From Zygnema cylindricum (taxonomy: Eukaryota; Streptophyta; Zygnematophyceae; Zygnematales; Zygnemataceae): a DNA stretch of 53,762 nucleotides. This document shows positions 10,101 to 32,600 of this stretch, piece by piece (position 1 is the first letter of the stretch; each line of letters begins with the position of its first letter). Below the pieces are notes generated by a model, which had not been told where the DNA came from, ran no database searches, and saw nothing but the letters and a program-made list of their open reading frames with translations. The stretch lies in contig JBBHKE010000106.1 of the NCBI GenBank assembly GCA_037447655.1, positions 1-53,762 of the forward strand. Reading direction: 5' to 3'. A program made the position numbers and the translations under genes.

Positions 10101-12813
10101 CCTCTCACGTTTTTGTACTCCCATCTTTTTGGAGGTTGGTCTTTGATCACATTTGAGAAGGAATAGGGACCATGTGGCTACAAGTGGGATGGTTGGGGAG
10201 AATGCATATTTTTTTTCCCTTCTCATTTTATCTGCAACCTCTGCACCTAGTACTTGCTTGATGGGGGTTGGTGCTCACAGCTTACCGATTTGCATTCGGT
10301 TTACGTTCTACTTTATTTCATCCTTTTTTTAATGTTATTATAGACTGTAGAAGCATAGTGTCATGTAACTTAATACTTCATTGACCATAATTGCAGCCTA
10401 GAGAGATATGATGAAGGCTGTACCTCACTTGATGTGCACAAGGTATACTGTTAATTTAACCATCACTGGGTTATGTTTTGGTGATGATTGCCCACACAAG
10501 CCAGTAAGAATTACGTCGATGTTACTGGGTTGTCAGTGTGATAGGATAGGATAGGATTTTCCTCTCTTATAAAATTGATGTATCTGTGTTCGTATTGTTC
10601 CTGACTTCATACTCTTTTTGTTTCTAAACTGCAGGCATTTATTCTCACATTTTTAGCGGAGTGGGGAGATCGCAGTCAAATCGCAACCATTGCGGTGAGT
10701 CACTTGCCTGGGTTGTCTACCAGATTGCGTACTCTTCGCGAGAGGGTTAACGTGTATATTTCATTATCTAGCAGAGTTGAGTGTTTAAGTTATGTCAACT
10801 CTATGCTGATTCTTCTACCTGGTTAAGCATGTGATACGGGTGCTTTTGGTGGGTTGTACCCGTGCCCTGTTGAAATTCACAGGTGGTGCGTAGTGAAGTT
10901 CTTGGATCATTGATGTGCTGGAACTTTGTTATATCCCTGCATGCAAGAGTCTCACATGTACACCAAATGTTAAACCCTGCACCAATTCATTTAGTTATTG
11001 TCTCCGAAATGTGTTTTCATTTAAATACATCATCGTTTAAGGACTGTCTATGTGTTTGAAGTTTTTGTTTGTTTTTTAACTGTCTATGATCTTCTTATGG
11101 TATTCTGAGGACTTTCATCTGATGTCAAAACATTCATTTATACTTGTGCTGCAATATCCCAACAAGTGAGTTAGTTCATTGCTCGTGTTGTACAATTTGG
11201 TTTTACGGGCAGTAATGCATTGAGCCAAGGCTTAGTCTGTGTGCAGCTGGAACAAGAAAACCGGTTTAGAAACTCGTGTTTGGTTAAAAGGATCATGCAC
11301 GTTGTCACTTATTTTGCACTGGAAAGAACCAACAAGCTCTGTTTCAGAATTTTCTCCGGTGTTTATATTTAAACGGATTTAAACCTTGTTTTGTTAACAG
11401 ACACAACAGTGGATGGTGAGGCCTTTTCTGGAGTGTGGATACTGAATACTGTGAAGATCACATTCCCGTGTCTTAATGTTCTGACTCTGTCTTTGTGGAG
11501 TGCACTGAAACAGCTCGCTGCGCATAAAAACCCCGTGGGAGTCACTGTTGGTGCAACACTTGGTCATACGATATGTACCTCATTGGCGGTTGTTGGAGGC
11601 CGACTTCTGGCCCTGCGTATATCACAACGTACTGTAGCCAGCGTGGGTGGCTTGCTTTTTATAGTCTTTGCAGTTCATTCATTCTTCAACCCACCACTAT
11701 GAAGCTGAAATGCGATGCTGCCGGCAACTCAACGGAGTATTCCCACCAGTGTACACTCGGGAAGTTTTGCCAAATCCAGCCAGTCAATGTGGATGCGGCC
11801 TTTTGTGGTTTTGACATACTATGGACACATGAAGTAATCAAGTAGTTGTCGTCAACCTTCTTCTAGGCGAGTGACTACCTGCTGGGTACAAGCAGTTAAC
11901 TCTTGAGCTACGCTTGGTTGGTTATGCTGGTGAGATAGACCCAGCTACATTATGATGTCTGTACAGGAGGGGGCAATTTATTTGATGTTAGTTTGCTGGT
12001 AGGTATGTAGCTATTCCCTCGTCTGATGTAATCCTTCTCAATGTTAACAAAATTTGTTTTATAAAATTGCGTTGTCTCCTGGAAAAGGAGAACTTGCAGT
12101 TAATTGGCGTGGATAGGCGAAAGCCCTGTGGCGTCTATCAGTCGATGCAGTCAAGTTGCTGGGTATTTACCTTCATTTTTTTATACAGAATTGTTTACCT
12201 GGATGGAGCTTTTTGACGCTAAATTGAGTATTATGGGAGTTTTTCTGGTTACTTGGCACATTCCAAAATCGTTTTACAAATTAGAATGTCATGTGGAAGG
12301 TATCTATTTTAGAATGTGATTATTACTTCCAGGTTCTTAAAACCGGTTGTTTCTTCTTGTTTATTTAGTAAAAGACCAAGTATTCTTCTGGTTTTTTTCA
12401 TGTGCAAAGCATGTTCACCCTGAAATGACATCATGACTGGTGTTTGCTCACAGCGGACCACAGTATTATGTGTGTTAGAGTTTGACATATCTAAAAGAAT
12501 TGGTTGTGTAAACTGAACTGTTTAAACTCTTTTTCCATGTGCTACGTTTGCCTGTGCGGTCTGAAAGGTGGTACATTGATTTTGACTGGTTGAAAGTCAG
12601 GCCATTCAAAATTTATTTTTTGTTGCTCTCTGTTTGAGCAGCAAGTGTTCAACACTAAGGACTGGCAATGCATCAGCTATTTTTTGGCTGTGAGAGAACA
12701 AGAAAAATAATACAAAGATAAGACATTCTTTTCTCCTGGATTCTTTTGGACCCCTGGACCGGTGACGTCTATACATATCTCAACCTTTTCAAATAAGGCA
12801 TAGTCCCGTTGAG
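7120..12813. repeat. Tandem segmental duplication, copy B
   Basis: It matches copy A across exons, introns and 3' flank at a constant 6048-bp offset. It keeps the empty TTA site (7219-7221) where copy A has a 786-bp MITE. The right border, after CCCGTTGA at about 12813, gives way to unrelated sequence. Confidence 0.9.
7571..11702 (+). CDS. PML3-like: GDT1/TMEM165-family Golgi Mn2+/Ca2+ transporter, PML3-type (copy B)
   Basis: Eight exons, each 6048 bp after copy A: 7571-7756, 8600-8725, 8909-9007, 9313-9385, 9708-9793, 10036-10134, 10635-10694, 11514-11702. The frame is open for 305 aa. It differs from copy A at five residues by my reading: I2T, F4S, F39S, E43K and G144D. Four of these fall in the signal-peptide/N-terminal exon. 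G144D lies after the first membrane-helix pair, where a Gly-to-Asp change could matter. Both GDT1 motifs are unchanged, including the unusual Glu in the first. All splice sites are kept; the intron 5 donor is GTTCGC here and GTGCGC in A. Both copies look functional. Confidence 0.9.
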
Positions 12814-15166
12814 CTGAAGACTGTAGTTCTAATGCGAAATAACTGCATGATGTATAGAATCGAATCCTCTTAGATTATATGTAAAGTATATCATATAATT
12901 TTTGTCTTGGACATCTGCGGGTATTGGCTGAAAGTCTCCAAAGGACCGTGTAAATAAACATCTTGCGACACGTGTCCCCCAAGAGTATCTCTTCCGATGG
13001 AATGTTGATTACCGTGAAATATTAAGTTCAGTCAGCAGTTCTGGCGTGTTTGTGTCAACTTATCACTATTCGACCTGGTTTTGATTTCCGATCTTTACGC
13101 CGGACTCAATTTTTTGAGACATTTTTTGTCCGTTGTTCAGATAACCTCGAAGGGGACTATGGGCTAAGCACTTACCTAGCGTTAGTGGTACTCCCACTGA
13201 CGGTGACACCACAGTGTTTTTTGTTTTGCTGTTTAAGACAGCATGGTTCTGGTGTTGGTTAATTTTCTTTTGACAACAGTACCAATGGGTTCATGTACGA
13301 ATTAACTCAGGTTTTTTTTTTTTTAAGTTATACACGGTCAAAAAGCCGTTGACGTGAAATTTGAAATTTTCCACTAGAAATCCATAAACGTCAAAATCAA
13401 TTCGTCGACCAAGTAATAAATGATTTATAGAAAATTCATCGTTACACCACGCGAAAGATTGGCAAAATGGTCGCAACGTCAAAATTGTTTGCCGGCCAAG
13501 AGCTGAAAGTGTGGAATTTTGAAATTGTTTGTCCACCTAATCTGTACGTGCAGTTTTCCACTTTGACTGCCCACATCTCGCAATTTGTTTGCCTAACAAC
13601 CTCATATACGCCAAATTTGATATATTCTAAAATGCGGTATTTATTAAAATACAGAAAAATACGAGCTGAACCAAAGAGTAAAATTTGTTTTATAATACGG
13701 AGTAAACTATTCACACATGCATACTAATGTCAAACATTCTTACGTTGTGCAGAGTTGGACTTGGTAACGTCACGACGTAGTACTTTTGAAGCTATTTGAC
13801 CGTTTTTAATGTTGATTTCCTAATTCGAACGTAATTCTATGCACAAGTCATTCTAATTAAAGACATTCAATCTTGTCCATCTATTTCAGTTAAGTAAGCG
13901 TCCCATTTTAATCCCTATTCTGAAAATCAGACAAATGCCCACCGCTTAATTATAATTTATAATTCCGATTCTAATAATGTGTAACTTTTGACCGTCGACA
14001 TACCTACAAATAACGTAGCCGTCAGCTAAAAAAGCATAAAACTCTTAGAGCACTTAAGAGTTTTGCCTACACTAAAATGAAAAGTATTTAAATAACATTG
14101 TTTTTAACAATTTGGATTAAGCGTTGGAGGATAAAAGATAACAACAGAAAAAAAAACCAAGGAGCTCTATAACCAACACGATAAGTGTAAGAAATGTATT
14201 ATACTATTGTATTGTATTATGTACATTATATAGTGTGGCATGCCACCAACGTTCAATATCTCCGTACAGAACAGTACAAGTGTACAGTCTGAAACGTACA
14301 GTTATCGCCGAGCGATATATCAGTTTTTTATCGCGATCATCTTGTTACCGATACCGGACCAATATATCGATTACCAGTAGGTCAAAAAAAGGTACATATC
14401 GGTTATCGGCAATTGGCGACTTATAAAGAGCACTAAAAACTTATAAATGAACATATCGAGCTGACCTTTTGGGAAAGGTTTAAACTTAAGGTTAAAACGA
14501 CCAACTCATGTAGCTATTTTTCATGGGGGGAATGCATTAGTATTTATACGTATCAATCTGATTTTTCTTCAATTTTAGTTGATTCGATATGAATACACTA
14601 GCCGACGATTGATAGGTCACAATTTTGCCGTTTTTTTTTAGTTTTAAAATATTCGTTACCTAAAAAAAAGCCATTTAAATTCCGCGTCATTATTCAATTC
14701 TATTTTCACCTGGCCTCAAGTTTCGTTTCAAAGTTTGTTGAATTGAATTCTATTTTAAACGATTTAGAGTAAAAAATAAACAAAATAGAAGGATTGAGTT
14801 AGTGGGCTGGTGTAGTTGTGCCATTTTATACCTTGGCCAAAAAATGAAGTATGCCCATGGACCAAATTGATAAGGTGCTTAAGATGATATTCAATAATTT
14901 ATAAAGACTCTTAAAAAGATGTTTCACGCTTTTGTATCTATCGTTTTTTACTTCGTAACAACGATTTTTAAAAAAGCGAACCCAATAGTCATAACAATGA
15001 AGACCGAGAGCCTCTTTGATATGGCGAACCGAGAAATGACTATTCCGTCTTGAAACGCATTATTATCAGTTTAAACCCCTCTGCATACAGATAGGTCGTG
15101 TTGTGTATTGAATTGGAGGGATCGGTTTTTTAAAACCGCAAGGATTCCCGGTTTTAATCGTATTGC
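11703..15166. other. Intergenic DNA between GDT1 copy B and the CUL1 promoter region
   Basis: Bases 11703-12813 are the duplicated 3' flank. The rest is AT-rich without coding signal I can defend. Short frames at 13050-13262 and 13467-13727 have no recognisable motif. A small hairpin (AAAACTCTTA/TAAGAGTTTT) lies at 14038-14064. Confidence 0.45.
14205..14425. repeat. Dispersed repeat with GTGGCATGCCAC palindrome, copy 1
   Basis: The block TATATAGTGTGGCATGCCAC follows TGTATTAT-rich sequence and is followed by several ATATCG/CGATA/CCGATACCG motifs. Bases 30131-30372 have the same ingredients: CGATACCGATA, ATATATCGG, then TATATAGCGTGGCATGCCAC. Borders and class are uncertain; a MITE is possible. 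Confidence 0.45.
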
Positions 15167-15388
15167 TGCACCGTGTATCGCTATTAGTGTTAAGATTTTT
15201 TTCGCCACTTAAAACATATTTTCTCCGTACATAACTGTCGGATTATTCATCTGACAGTTGTGATTGAAAGGTAAGATTCTCAGCTTCCAATTGGCGGTCT
15301 CAAATTGAAAATCGGACAATTGTGTACGGAGAAAAGATGTTTTAAGTGAAAAAAAAAACATTAACACTAATAGCGATACACGGTGTAG
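15167..15388. mobile_element. Short MITE (~220 bp), copy 1
   Basis: The terminal inverted repeats read CACCGTGTATCGCTATTAGTGTTA and its complement (split here: CACCGTGTATCGC, then TATTAGTGTTA). They extend inward through poly-T/CACTTAAAACAT-TTTTCTCCGTAC. The interior matches 22026-22246 closely, including GGTAAGATTCTCAGCTTCC. No coding capacity. The outer terminus resembles that of the longer MITE at 15907. Confidence 0.85.
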
Positions 15389-15906
15389 TTTGAGTAGGAC
15401 TGTTGATATTTATGTAAACGGTTTTTTTTTATTGGTATTTTATGTCAAATAAGGTTCATCAAATCCCTCACTAATTACGATTGTTTGAATGACCGACATA
15501 GTTTTTTCTTTATTTCTCTATGATTTAACGCTCGAAACCAGAGGGGATTCCTAAATAATCCTTACAAAAACCTAAAATAATGCGTTGGAATACCCTTAAA
15601 AAAGTTAAATACAAAGACTTTAATTAAAGACAAAATTATCTGTCCGTGTGAAAAGAAGTATAAAAAAAAGGAACAAAAACAAGCTGTAAAGTACTTTTAG
15701 CCTTTTTAGAAATACTATTATCGAATACTGGAAACTTATAGTTTACGTACATCAAAATCGTAGATATCGGCCCCTTTTCAATTTTCAACTATATGGGCAA
15801 ACTATGGGGTTGTATGACTGTATCGTTGACGGTGGATAGGACAAGCAGCAGTACACCGGTTGGCCTTCGGCCACAGCGCAAAAAGACCCAAACTACTGTA
15901 GTGAAC

Positions 15907-16450
15907 TACACCGCCAATCGCTATTAGCGTGTAGGTTTCATTAGCGTATACAAATAATTACCGTGGTGTACGCTATTTAAGAATTTGAAAATTTTGGAAA
16001 AAATCATACATTCTAATTGTTTGATTATGGTAATTTGGATCTTTGAAAAAAAAAATGTCGGTCGCAAACATGCTTACACTAATATAAGTTTCCGTACAAA
16101 ATCTGACAAATCGTACACAAATCGTACATTCACACGGTCGAAACGCGGCTGTCGGACGAATATGTGCGAGCGGGATTTTTTACGACCTGGTTTTTTTTCC
16201 TTTTTAGAACGCACATTCTCATGCGTCCGCGGTTACTAAAACTAATTTATTGTAATTTTTAACTTAAAAAGGTACATTTATGTACGGTCTGACACTGACC
16301 GTACACCACTCTATTTAAGAGACAACGTACTGAATATAACCCTAAATAGAATAAAGAAAAAAATAGAATAAACTACGCTATTTGAGAATAAAACAAAAAA
16401 AAAGCGGGACGGGATTAGCGTACACAACGCTAATAGCGATTGGCGGTGTA
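15907..16450. mobile_element. Longer MITE (~550 bp), copy upstream of CUL1
   Basis: The terminal inverted repeats are TACACCGCCAATCGCTATTA + GCG and its complement at 16428-16450. A nearly identical copy in the opposite orientation is at 29442-29995. If the outer TA is the target duplication, the element would fit a TA-targeting superfamily, but the flanks (CTGTAGT/CTGTA) leave the outer border uncertain by about 10 bases. It ends 328 bp before the CUL1 start codon, so it lies in the promoter or 5' UTR region. Confidence 0.85.
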
Positions 16451-16778
16451 CTGTACACAGGACTACAGGTCAGCGACTTATACTGTGACATCATCTGCTA
16501 CGTCATCCACATCGCAGCGGCATTCGGTTGCATAAACTATGTGCGATGCCCATCGGTCCGATGCTAGTCGGTACTCTTAAATACACATACGATACGCAAC
16601 GCGCCAACGATGGGGTAAATCCGTAAATGCGTGCAGCTTGGACAGAGTCTTTTGACTCTAACGCTTTCTTGCTGGGACATAAGCGACCATGTTTTGAAAG
16701 TCATATTCCTCCTTCAGCCAGGATTCAACTTCTTGGGGCCGTCTGCAGCTCCATTCGCGTCGTCCTTTTTTTGTAACC

Positions 16779-23527
<6,749 letters not shown>

Positions 23528-26500
23528 GCGTATTAAAGTTGCGAGCAAACGGTGTTGTAAGTTGTTGTTCTGTAATCTGATCATGAATTGGTAGTTCATT
23601 GAAGAGGGGGCCCCACCATGGTTCGCTTGTTTGGTTATGTATGGGTGGCTAGAGTTGATCACTGGTGTTCTTGGCTGAGTAAAGCATACCTTCAATCTTA
23701 AAAGAAAGTGAGACTTAATAGTGCTCTTCTTTTGGGGCTCTTGGAGGTACGCACTAGGCACCCCACATATTTCAAATATTCTTTTTCAGCCACTTGTAAA
23801 TTTTTTTCCTAATTGGTTAGGCGTTGCTCTCATTCACAATGAACGATGTATAAGAGATGTACTTTTTTGCTCCTAAGTCTGTTGTTTCTAAGAGTTTTCG
23901 ATGTATGCTGTTAGGTTTGTGAGGATCTCGTGGATTGTTGTGTTACTTCAACTTTTTACCATCTCTCTAACTGCCTTGCAACTGAAGAAGATTTAATTAT
24001 GTTTCACCCAGGATGTTGTTAAGGGCTTTTCAAGGTCTTTGGTTCTCTTTGTTCCTATCGAAGCTGGGGCATCCTTGTTTTCACACTTGCGTTATTGTTA
24101 CCACATGCGTTTTGGTCCTTTTGTAACAGGGGGTAATCTATTGAAGGGTATCCTTGTCATTGCTGTATTCATTTAATGAAGTTAAATGTAAAAGAGCTGC
24201 CAAATACAAAAAGCAGAAAGTATGCACCTGACCACAGAACCCTAAAAGAGCAAATTATACATGGCGACGATGTTGGAAGCATGCTTGTACTGGTTGTACC
24301 TCCAGAACATCTAGTGACAGAGCTTTTTGTTGCATGATTCCTCTCCTGTACAACAAGGATTGTCCAGTATTGCAGAAAGTAGCTGCGACATGTTCTTTTC
24401 TACTCATCTTTGTTTTTTATATTTTCTCTTTTGTCTGAATGGCCAGAGAACCTGCAATGTCGTCTTTTCTGTAGGTTGACGTACAGATTCTGAGATTATT
24501 GTCCCAAATCACACGTTTAAGTCGGGTGACCCGAATCACTGTCACCCACATTATTCATTGACTCCTGTGATTCCAATTGCTCTAGGTTTTTATGCACACA
24601 TAGCTATTCCAGTTACCATTGCGCTTTCTTGTTAGCATTTGTGGTTTTTTTAGCCTTTAATGTCACCAGTCCCGTTGCACATCTGACATATAATTAATCA
24701 GAATATCCTTCTTTAGGGCAGTTGGCCTGACCAACGAGCTAATAGAGCTGAACCATTTCTGAGTGGAGTAATATCCAATGACCCGAGCGTGTAGGCGGCC
24801 CAACCGACGACCCTTTTTTCATGGCGCCTGTCTAATAGAATATGAGGCCCGCTATACTAAGTTGGGTTAAAAGTGTGGGATTGTAAACACTAATGAGTGC
24901 TGGGGTGGCAGAATCAAATAGAAAGCGAAAAGCCCTTTGAGAACAAACTGCGGAAACTTATGCACTCTTCCAGAAACAGCATGTCAAGCAAAAAATACAA
25001 ATGACATTGGTGAATAAGACCTTAAAAAGAGCAAAATCAAAACATAGCCAAGTCAAACTAAATCCTTAACATAACGAAGCTCCTGTAAAGAAGCCCGCCA
25101 CCATACGTCTTTGTTTGCTACACAACAGTTCCTCTCACTTGAATGTGTCCGATGTTGTGGCTCCCATACTCTTCATAGTGGTTATCACTAAGCCAATTTC
25201 GAAATGTCCATAAGTTAACTTATTTTGAACCTATTTTTTTCTGGTCAACGTGTTTTTTGATTGGACAAAGCCGAACAATTATTTACTTTTAAATAAATAT
25301 GATCGTGCAGCCTGCACAGCCTTGTACAAAAGAAACGTTGAGTAGACTGCATGGAGTAAGAAAGGTACCATTGCATCTGCTACAAGGCTTTTGTTCCTGA
25401 AGGCCAAATATTCATAAGACAAAAGCCCGGAGTCTAGAAAACTCGATTGGCAGAAAGCCGTGACAATCCTTACTGATAAATAGTGTTAAACAACCTACGT
25501 GAGCTTAAGTCAGAGTTATATGTCCGAGATAAGCTAGAGTATCAGTAATCTGGCAGATTATCACCTGTCTTTACTTTTTCCCTTCCTGTTGCAGTTGCAA
25601 TTCTCTGCTCCCTGGCTATATATGCGCGTCAATTATGTATTAACACTTGTATAAATACACAAAGAAAAAAAATCAAGACTTCATTATGAAAGCACAATGG
25701 TAACCCATCTGGGCTCATGGGAACCGAAAAAAAGAATGGACAGCAAAGCCAAAATTGAAAAACTAAATGTGGAGAGAAGCAGGCAAAACGGAAAAACAAC
25801 GTGAGAGAAACTAACATCAGATGAAGGGCAACTAAAACATATATGCATTGGCGCATGTGAATGAATCTGTGCATATGTATGTGTATATGTTATGTACAAA
25901 TATGTACATAGATGCATATATAGAACATCTACATAAATAGAAAATATACGCACGCACGCACACACACACAGACACATGTACATAATGGGTTTCAGTAGGC
26001 ATAGTCTCACTTGCATTTGTACATATATGCATAGGTAAAGCCTTTACATATGCATTCGTATGTGCATGTTAGTAGGCATCATCTCACTTGCATTTTGAGG
26101 TCATGTTTAGGTCAAGCGTTGATGAACCTTTGGGGCTTCTACCCACTATTTGGCGAGAATCACAAACATGACCAAATTGAGTTAGCAAAGGTTAGGAGAG
26201 GGGTGGCAGTAACACTACCTTTTTATTTGTTAGAAACAAAAAGATGTCCAATGCTCATGGACATGCCAGTCCATGCCGTACACTCGAAGACCAAACACCA
26301 CGGATATATCTATCATGTTAATCCAGTCAAGATAGCAACTTGGACCAACACATTCAACTGGTCTGTTCACTACACATTGGTTTCTTAGCCCAAGATATGA
26401 ACTTCATAAAGATACTGTTGCAGACAATTACAAAACAACCATTCATCCGGTTTCTTTTTAGGCCAATCTATACAGGTGGACAGGGACTGGAAAACCGTAT

Positions 26501-26843
26501 AGCTGTATCTCCACAGCATCTAATCTCGTTAAGGAGTAAGATGACTAGTAAGGGGCAAAAATATTTAGGCAACTAGTTTGTTGACATCCTTCAGAGGCCT
26601 TTGTGGAGAACCCGCAGCTGACAGAGAGGCTACCAATTGTCGAAGACAAATGACCACCTCAACGTTATTGGACCTAAAACTCCTCATTCAGTCACCAGCT
26701 TCCCTTGCTGTTGTTGCCTTCCGGAAGATGAATAATTCTTTAGATCCAAGAATGAGCCGTATCAAATATAGGTCATACTTCCCTTGGCAAAATCAGTGCG
26801 GCTTTCCATCACCACAAACTTAAAGTTCCTCATCGATGTAAAG
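23528..26843. other. 3.3-kb interval between the convergent CUL1 and UFM1 genes
   Basis: It must hold both 3' UTRs. I see no spliced gene or family motif on either strand. Short frames (23327-23761 -, 26050-26388 +, 26578-26823 +) have no recognisable domains. A low-complexity block lies at 25861-26095. Confidence 0.5.
25861..26095. repeat. Low-complexity ATGTACATA/CACACA block with a short direct repeat
   Basis: Runs of alternating purine-pyrimidine (TATGTATGTGTATATG, GTACATAGATGCATATAT, CGCACGCACGCACACACACA) are followed by two copies of AGTAGGCAT..TCTCACTTGCATTT at about 25994 and 26071. It is simple sequence with potential to form non-B DNA. Confidence 0.7.
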
Positions 26844-29321
<2,478 letters not shown>

Positions 29322-29441
29322 GGCTTCCTGCTGCTTGATAGACGACCTAGTTGCCTTCCACTTTGGTTTAAACAAGTGCTTAAGAATCAAGACACTAAAG
29401 TACAACTGTACTGTACACCTTGAATCGTTTTTACAGTAAAC

Positions 29442-29995
29442 TACACCGCCAATCGCTATTAGCGTTGTGTACGCTAATCCCGTCCCGCTTTTTTTTTGTT
29501 TTATTCTCAAATAGCGTAGTTTATTCTATTTTTTTCTTTATTCTATTTAGGGTTATATTCAGTACGTTGTCTCTTAAATAGAGTGGTGTACGGTCAGTGT
29601 CAGACCGTACATAAATGTACCTTTTTAAGTTAAAAATTACAATAAATTATTTTTAGTAATCGCGGACGCATGAGAATGTGCGTTCTAAAAAGGAAAAAAA
29701 CCAGGTCGTAAAAAATCCCGCTCGCACATATTCGTCCGACAGCCGCGTTTCGACCGTGTGAATGTACGATTTGTGTACGATTTGTGTACGATTTGTCAGA
29801 TTTTGTACGGAAATTTATATTAGTGTAAGCATGTTTGCGACCGACATTTGTTTTTTCAAAGATCCAAATTACCATAATCAAACAATTAGAATGTATGATT
29901 TTTTCCAAAATTTTCAAATTCTTAAATAGCGTACACCACGGTAATTATTTGTATACGCTAATGAAACCTACACGGTAATAGCGATTGGCGGTGTA
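29442..29995. mobile_element. Longer MITE (~550 bp), copy upstream of UFM1
   Basis: It is the reverse-complement copy of 15907-16450, with the same termini (TACACCGCCAATCGCTATTA at 29442; GCGATTGGCGGTGTA at 29981-29995) and nearly the same interior throughout. The terminus next to UFM1 is the same one that faces CUL1 in the other copy. It ends 121 bp from the UFM1 start, so it occupies promoter or 5' UTR sequence. Confidence 0.88.
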
Positions 29996-31731
29996 CTGTA
30001 GTAAAGAAAGGAAAACAGTGGACACCAACAATTTTTGATGCGGATACCAGATCCACTGTATCATTGTTGAGATTCTTATAACAATCTTTGGCGGTCAGCG
30101 TCCGCCGTAGATCGTGCCGTCAACTGCCGAATGTTTCAACTTTTTTCGGGTTCGTCTATTTATAGTGTTGTGTATCGGTATAAAATTTATCGCGATAACA
30201 CCGATACCGATAATTATCAGTTATCGAACGGTGAGAGGTCCCGATATATCGGTCCGAGACGAGCAAATTCCAGAACGGTGATAACTTTAAAAAAACATAA
30301 TATGCATACAATAGTACTTTACGACATACTGTATTATATTATAGACTTTATATAGCGTGGCATGCCACATATAAGAATCTATTCCGTATCTGTTTAATTG
30401 AAATTTATTACGGACAATGCAGCACATAAAGTTGACAAATTTAAAACAATACTTTATAGTTCTAAAACTATAATACCAAAACGAAAAAAAAAATTACATT
30501 GTAAATTTGTAAATCAAACTTTTTCGAAAAAACAAACGAACAGATGAACAGAGTAAACGAACACACCTGTCAGACTGCCGTCATTTAGTGCCACCATGGA
30601 AGTGATATGAGGGCGTAACTAACCTTGCAAAAGAAAACAACAGTCAAAAAGACATTCTAGACGGGTATGGGAGCGTGAAACTCAAGTAAAACCCCCTTAA
30701 ATTATAAATAATTAAAGAAATATTGTAATTTTTAATGAAATGAAGGGGAAGAGTGTAACAGTAATAGTGGATCGAACTTGTTCTTAAATGGGTATTTAAG
30801 TGTTAAAAAAATAGAGTTTTGAATTTGATAGACGTCCGCGAAAGAATCACACGATATGGGGTTGTATTTTAAAAGATATAATGATTCGTGTATTTAGGCA
30901 ACAGCGTGAGGTCAAAATAACGATTGGGTGTTCATTGTTACGGGTTAAGGGTCAAACTATCTGCGGAATTGAAGGCGTACGTTTATAAAGTACTAAACGA
31001 AATCAATATTTCGTTTGGTACGCACGATGGTTTGTTTCGTACAATATTTAGTACAAAACATCACTTTCAGTTAATGGAATTTCGTAGGAAGTTTCGCGTG
31101 CGAAATTTGCGACGCACGTTCGTGCAAAGTCGCGTTTCGTTTGGCGCGCACTTTTGCACGTAAATGTTACGTAGTGAAACGTAGCGTTTGATTGGTTAGA
31201 AATGCTACGTAGTTAGTAAGAGATTTCGCACGTTTTTGCATTGGTCAGTTTAAGTCATTCTTGATCAATGATTGGCCCAAGTAAAACCTGTTCAACGGAG
31301 CGTTGACTGTGGCCTGACGAGTCTAGGGCGATGATGGCTAAATAGTGAAGTCTAAGAGGAGAGTAAACATCTTTTTCCTTTGGGAAAAGTTGGTGGAAAT
31401 TCTGACTGATCTTGGTTCGAGCGATTAAAACCAAATTGGAGCATTGGCATTTTGGCATTGAAATCTCTTACAAACTAAGTAGTGAGTTAGTAGTTAAGAG
31501 ATAAAATTATTAAGAGTGGAGAGTAGTGGAAAATACTTTAAAAAGAAGGGTTGAGCCATGAGGGCAAGAGACCAAGCTAATTTTAGGTGGACAAAAGCTT
31601 CTTCTAATTTAAAGTTTATCCTTATGTGAGTGCTTTCCAAAATTAGATGTGTATTTTTCCAATGTGTGGAATGTGTGGTTGAAATTGATTAAAGTAATCG
31701 GATTTTCTAAGAGGTAGGAAATCCTATTACA
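29996..31731. other. Intergenic DNA, partly the LTR of the old + strand retroelement
   Basis: No gene is seen. The right end (...CCTATTACA at 31731) looks like the 3' end of an LTR because a primer-site-like sequence follows. The left border of that LTR could not be placed. A hairpin AAACGAAAT-CAAT-ATTTCGTTT occurs at about 30994-31015. Confidence 0.4.
30131..30372. repeat. Dispersed repeat with GTGGCATGCCAC palindrome, copy 2
   Basis: It contains several CGATACCGATA and CGATATATCGG words and ends TATATAGCGTGGCATGCCAC, like 14205-14425. The order of blocks relative to the palindrome differs between the two copies, so the full structure is unclear. Confidence 0.45.
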
Positions 31732-31952
31732 TATAGTATCAAAGTTTTGGTGAGAAACCATGGAGAAGTTTGCTCACTCGAATATCGAGTGCCGTGACCG
31801 GTGAGGGTGCTCTAACCTGTGTCGGTAAAACCATAATGTGAAGTGGTAGGGGATTGGAGGGAAACTAAGTGATCACACTGCCAGCGGCCGCTGGTTAAAT
31901 GTGAAGCGTGCTCAGGTCCTAACGAATAAGGCGAGGTGGGCAGTGTAGCCAC

Positions 31953-32600
31953 TATAGGATCTTGAGCAAAAGACATTCACTCTTAATAATTCATAAAACA
32001 TAAATCATTACACAGCGGAAGCTCATAAAAGACAAGAGGAATATTCAACCAAAAATATTTATAAGTGTTTTTAGCCGAAGCCTCTTTACATCATCTCTAT
32101 TCCCTCTCTTCTCTCTCTTCTTTAAATAATCTCTTACTCCAAGATTATTTCTCTATGATTCAATCATATAAGATTCAATAATCGAATACTCTGCACATGT
32201 AGACTGCTGCCTATATACTCGCTACTCTACACTAAGAGACAACAAGATAAGACAAACACAACTTAACGTAGCGACGAAGTCTGTCCCTAGCTGATTGTGC
32301 ACTCTTCAATGAAAGTTCCACAAAAAAGGCGCACGCGCTTTCTTACTTCGAAACATCTAACTCAAAACATTGATTTTACACGTGTTACTTCACAAACACA
32401 CCTGCACGCAAATTGAAACACCTGCGCACAAAAACAAAAAGTGACGCGAAACGAAATAGAACATTTCGTTTGCGGATATCAAAAATACTGTCGCGAAACG
32501 ACGTAGTATTTTTTGTATGATGATGCGACACTTGGCGTCAAGCAAACAAATGTTGGTAGGACGCTTCGCGAAATGTCGCGAAAACGATAATAACCCAACA
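31953..32600 (-). mobile_element. Probable solo LTR inserted in the old element's leader
   Basis: The 648-bp insert is flanked by GCCAC at 31948-31952 and 32601-32605. Read on the minus strand it begins TGTTGGGTT, a common LTR start, and ends CCTATA where CA is expected. It has no coding capacity and includes a CT/GA-rich tract (about 32090-32125). The five-base duplication is the main evidence; one terminal base is off. Confidence 0.5.

Noticed and set aside
25684-26032. Cys/Val/His-rich minus-strand frames
   Set aside because: They come from ATGTACATA and CACACA simple sequence, not from a gene.
26050-26388. 112-codon plus-strand frame downstream of UFM1
   Set aside because: No recognisable domain. 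It overlaps the likely UFM1 3' UTR and low-complexity DNA.
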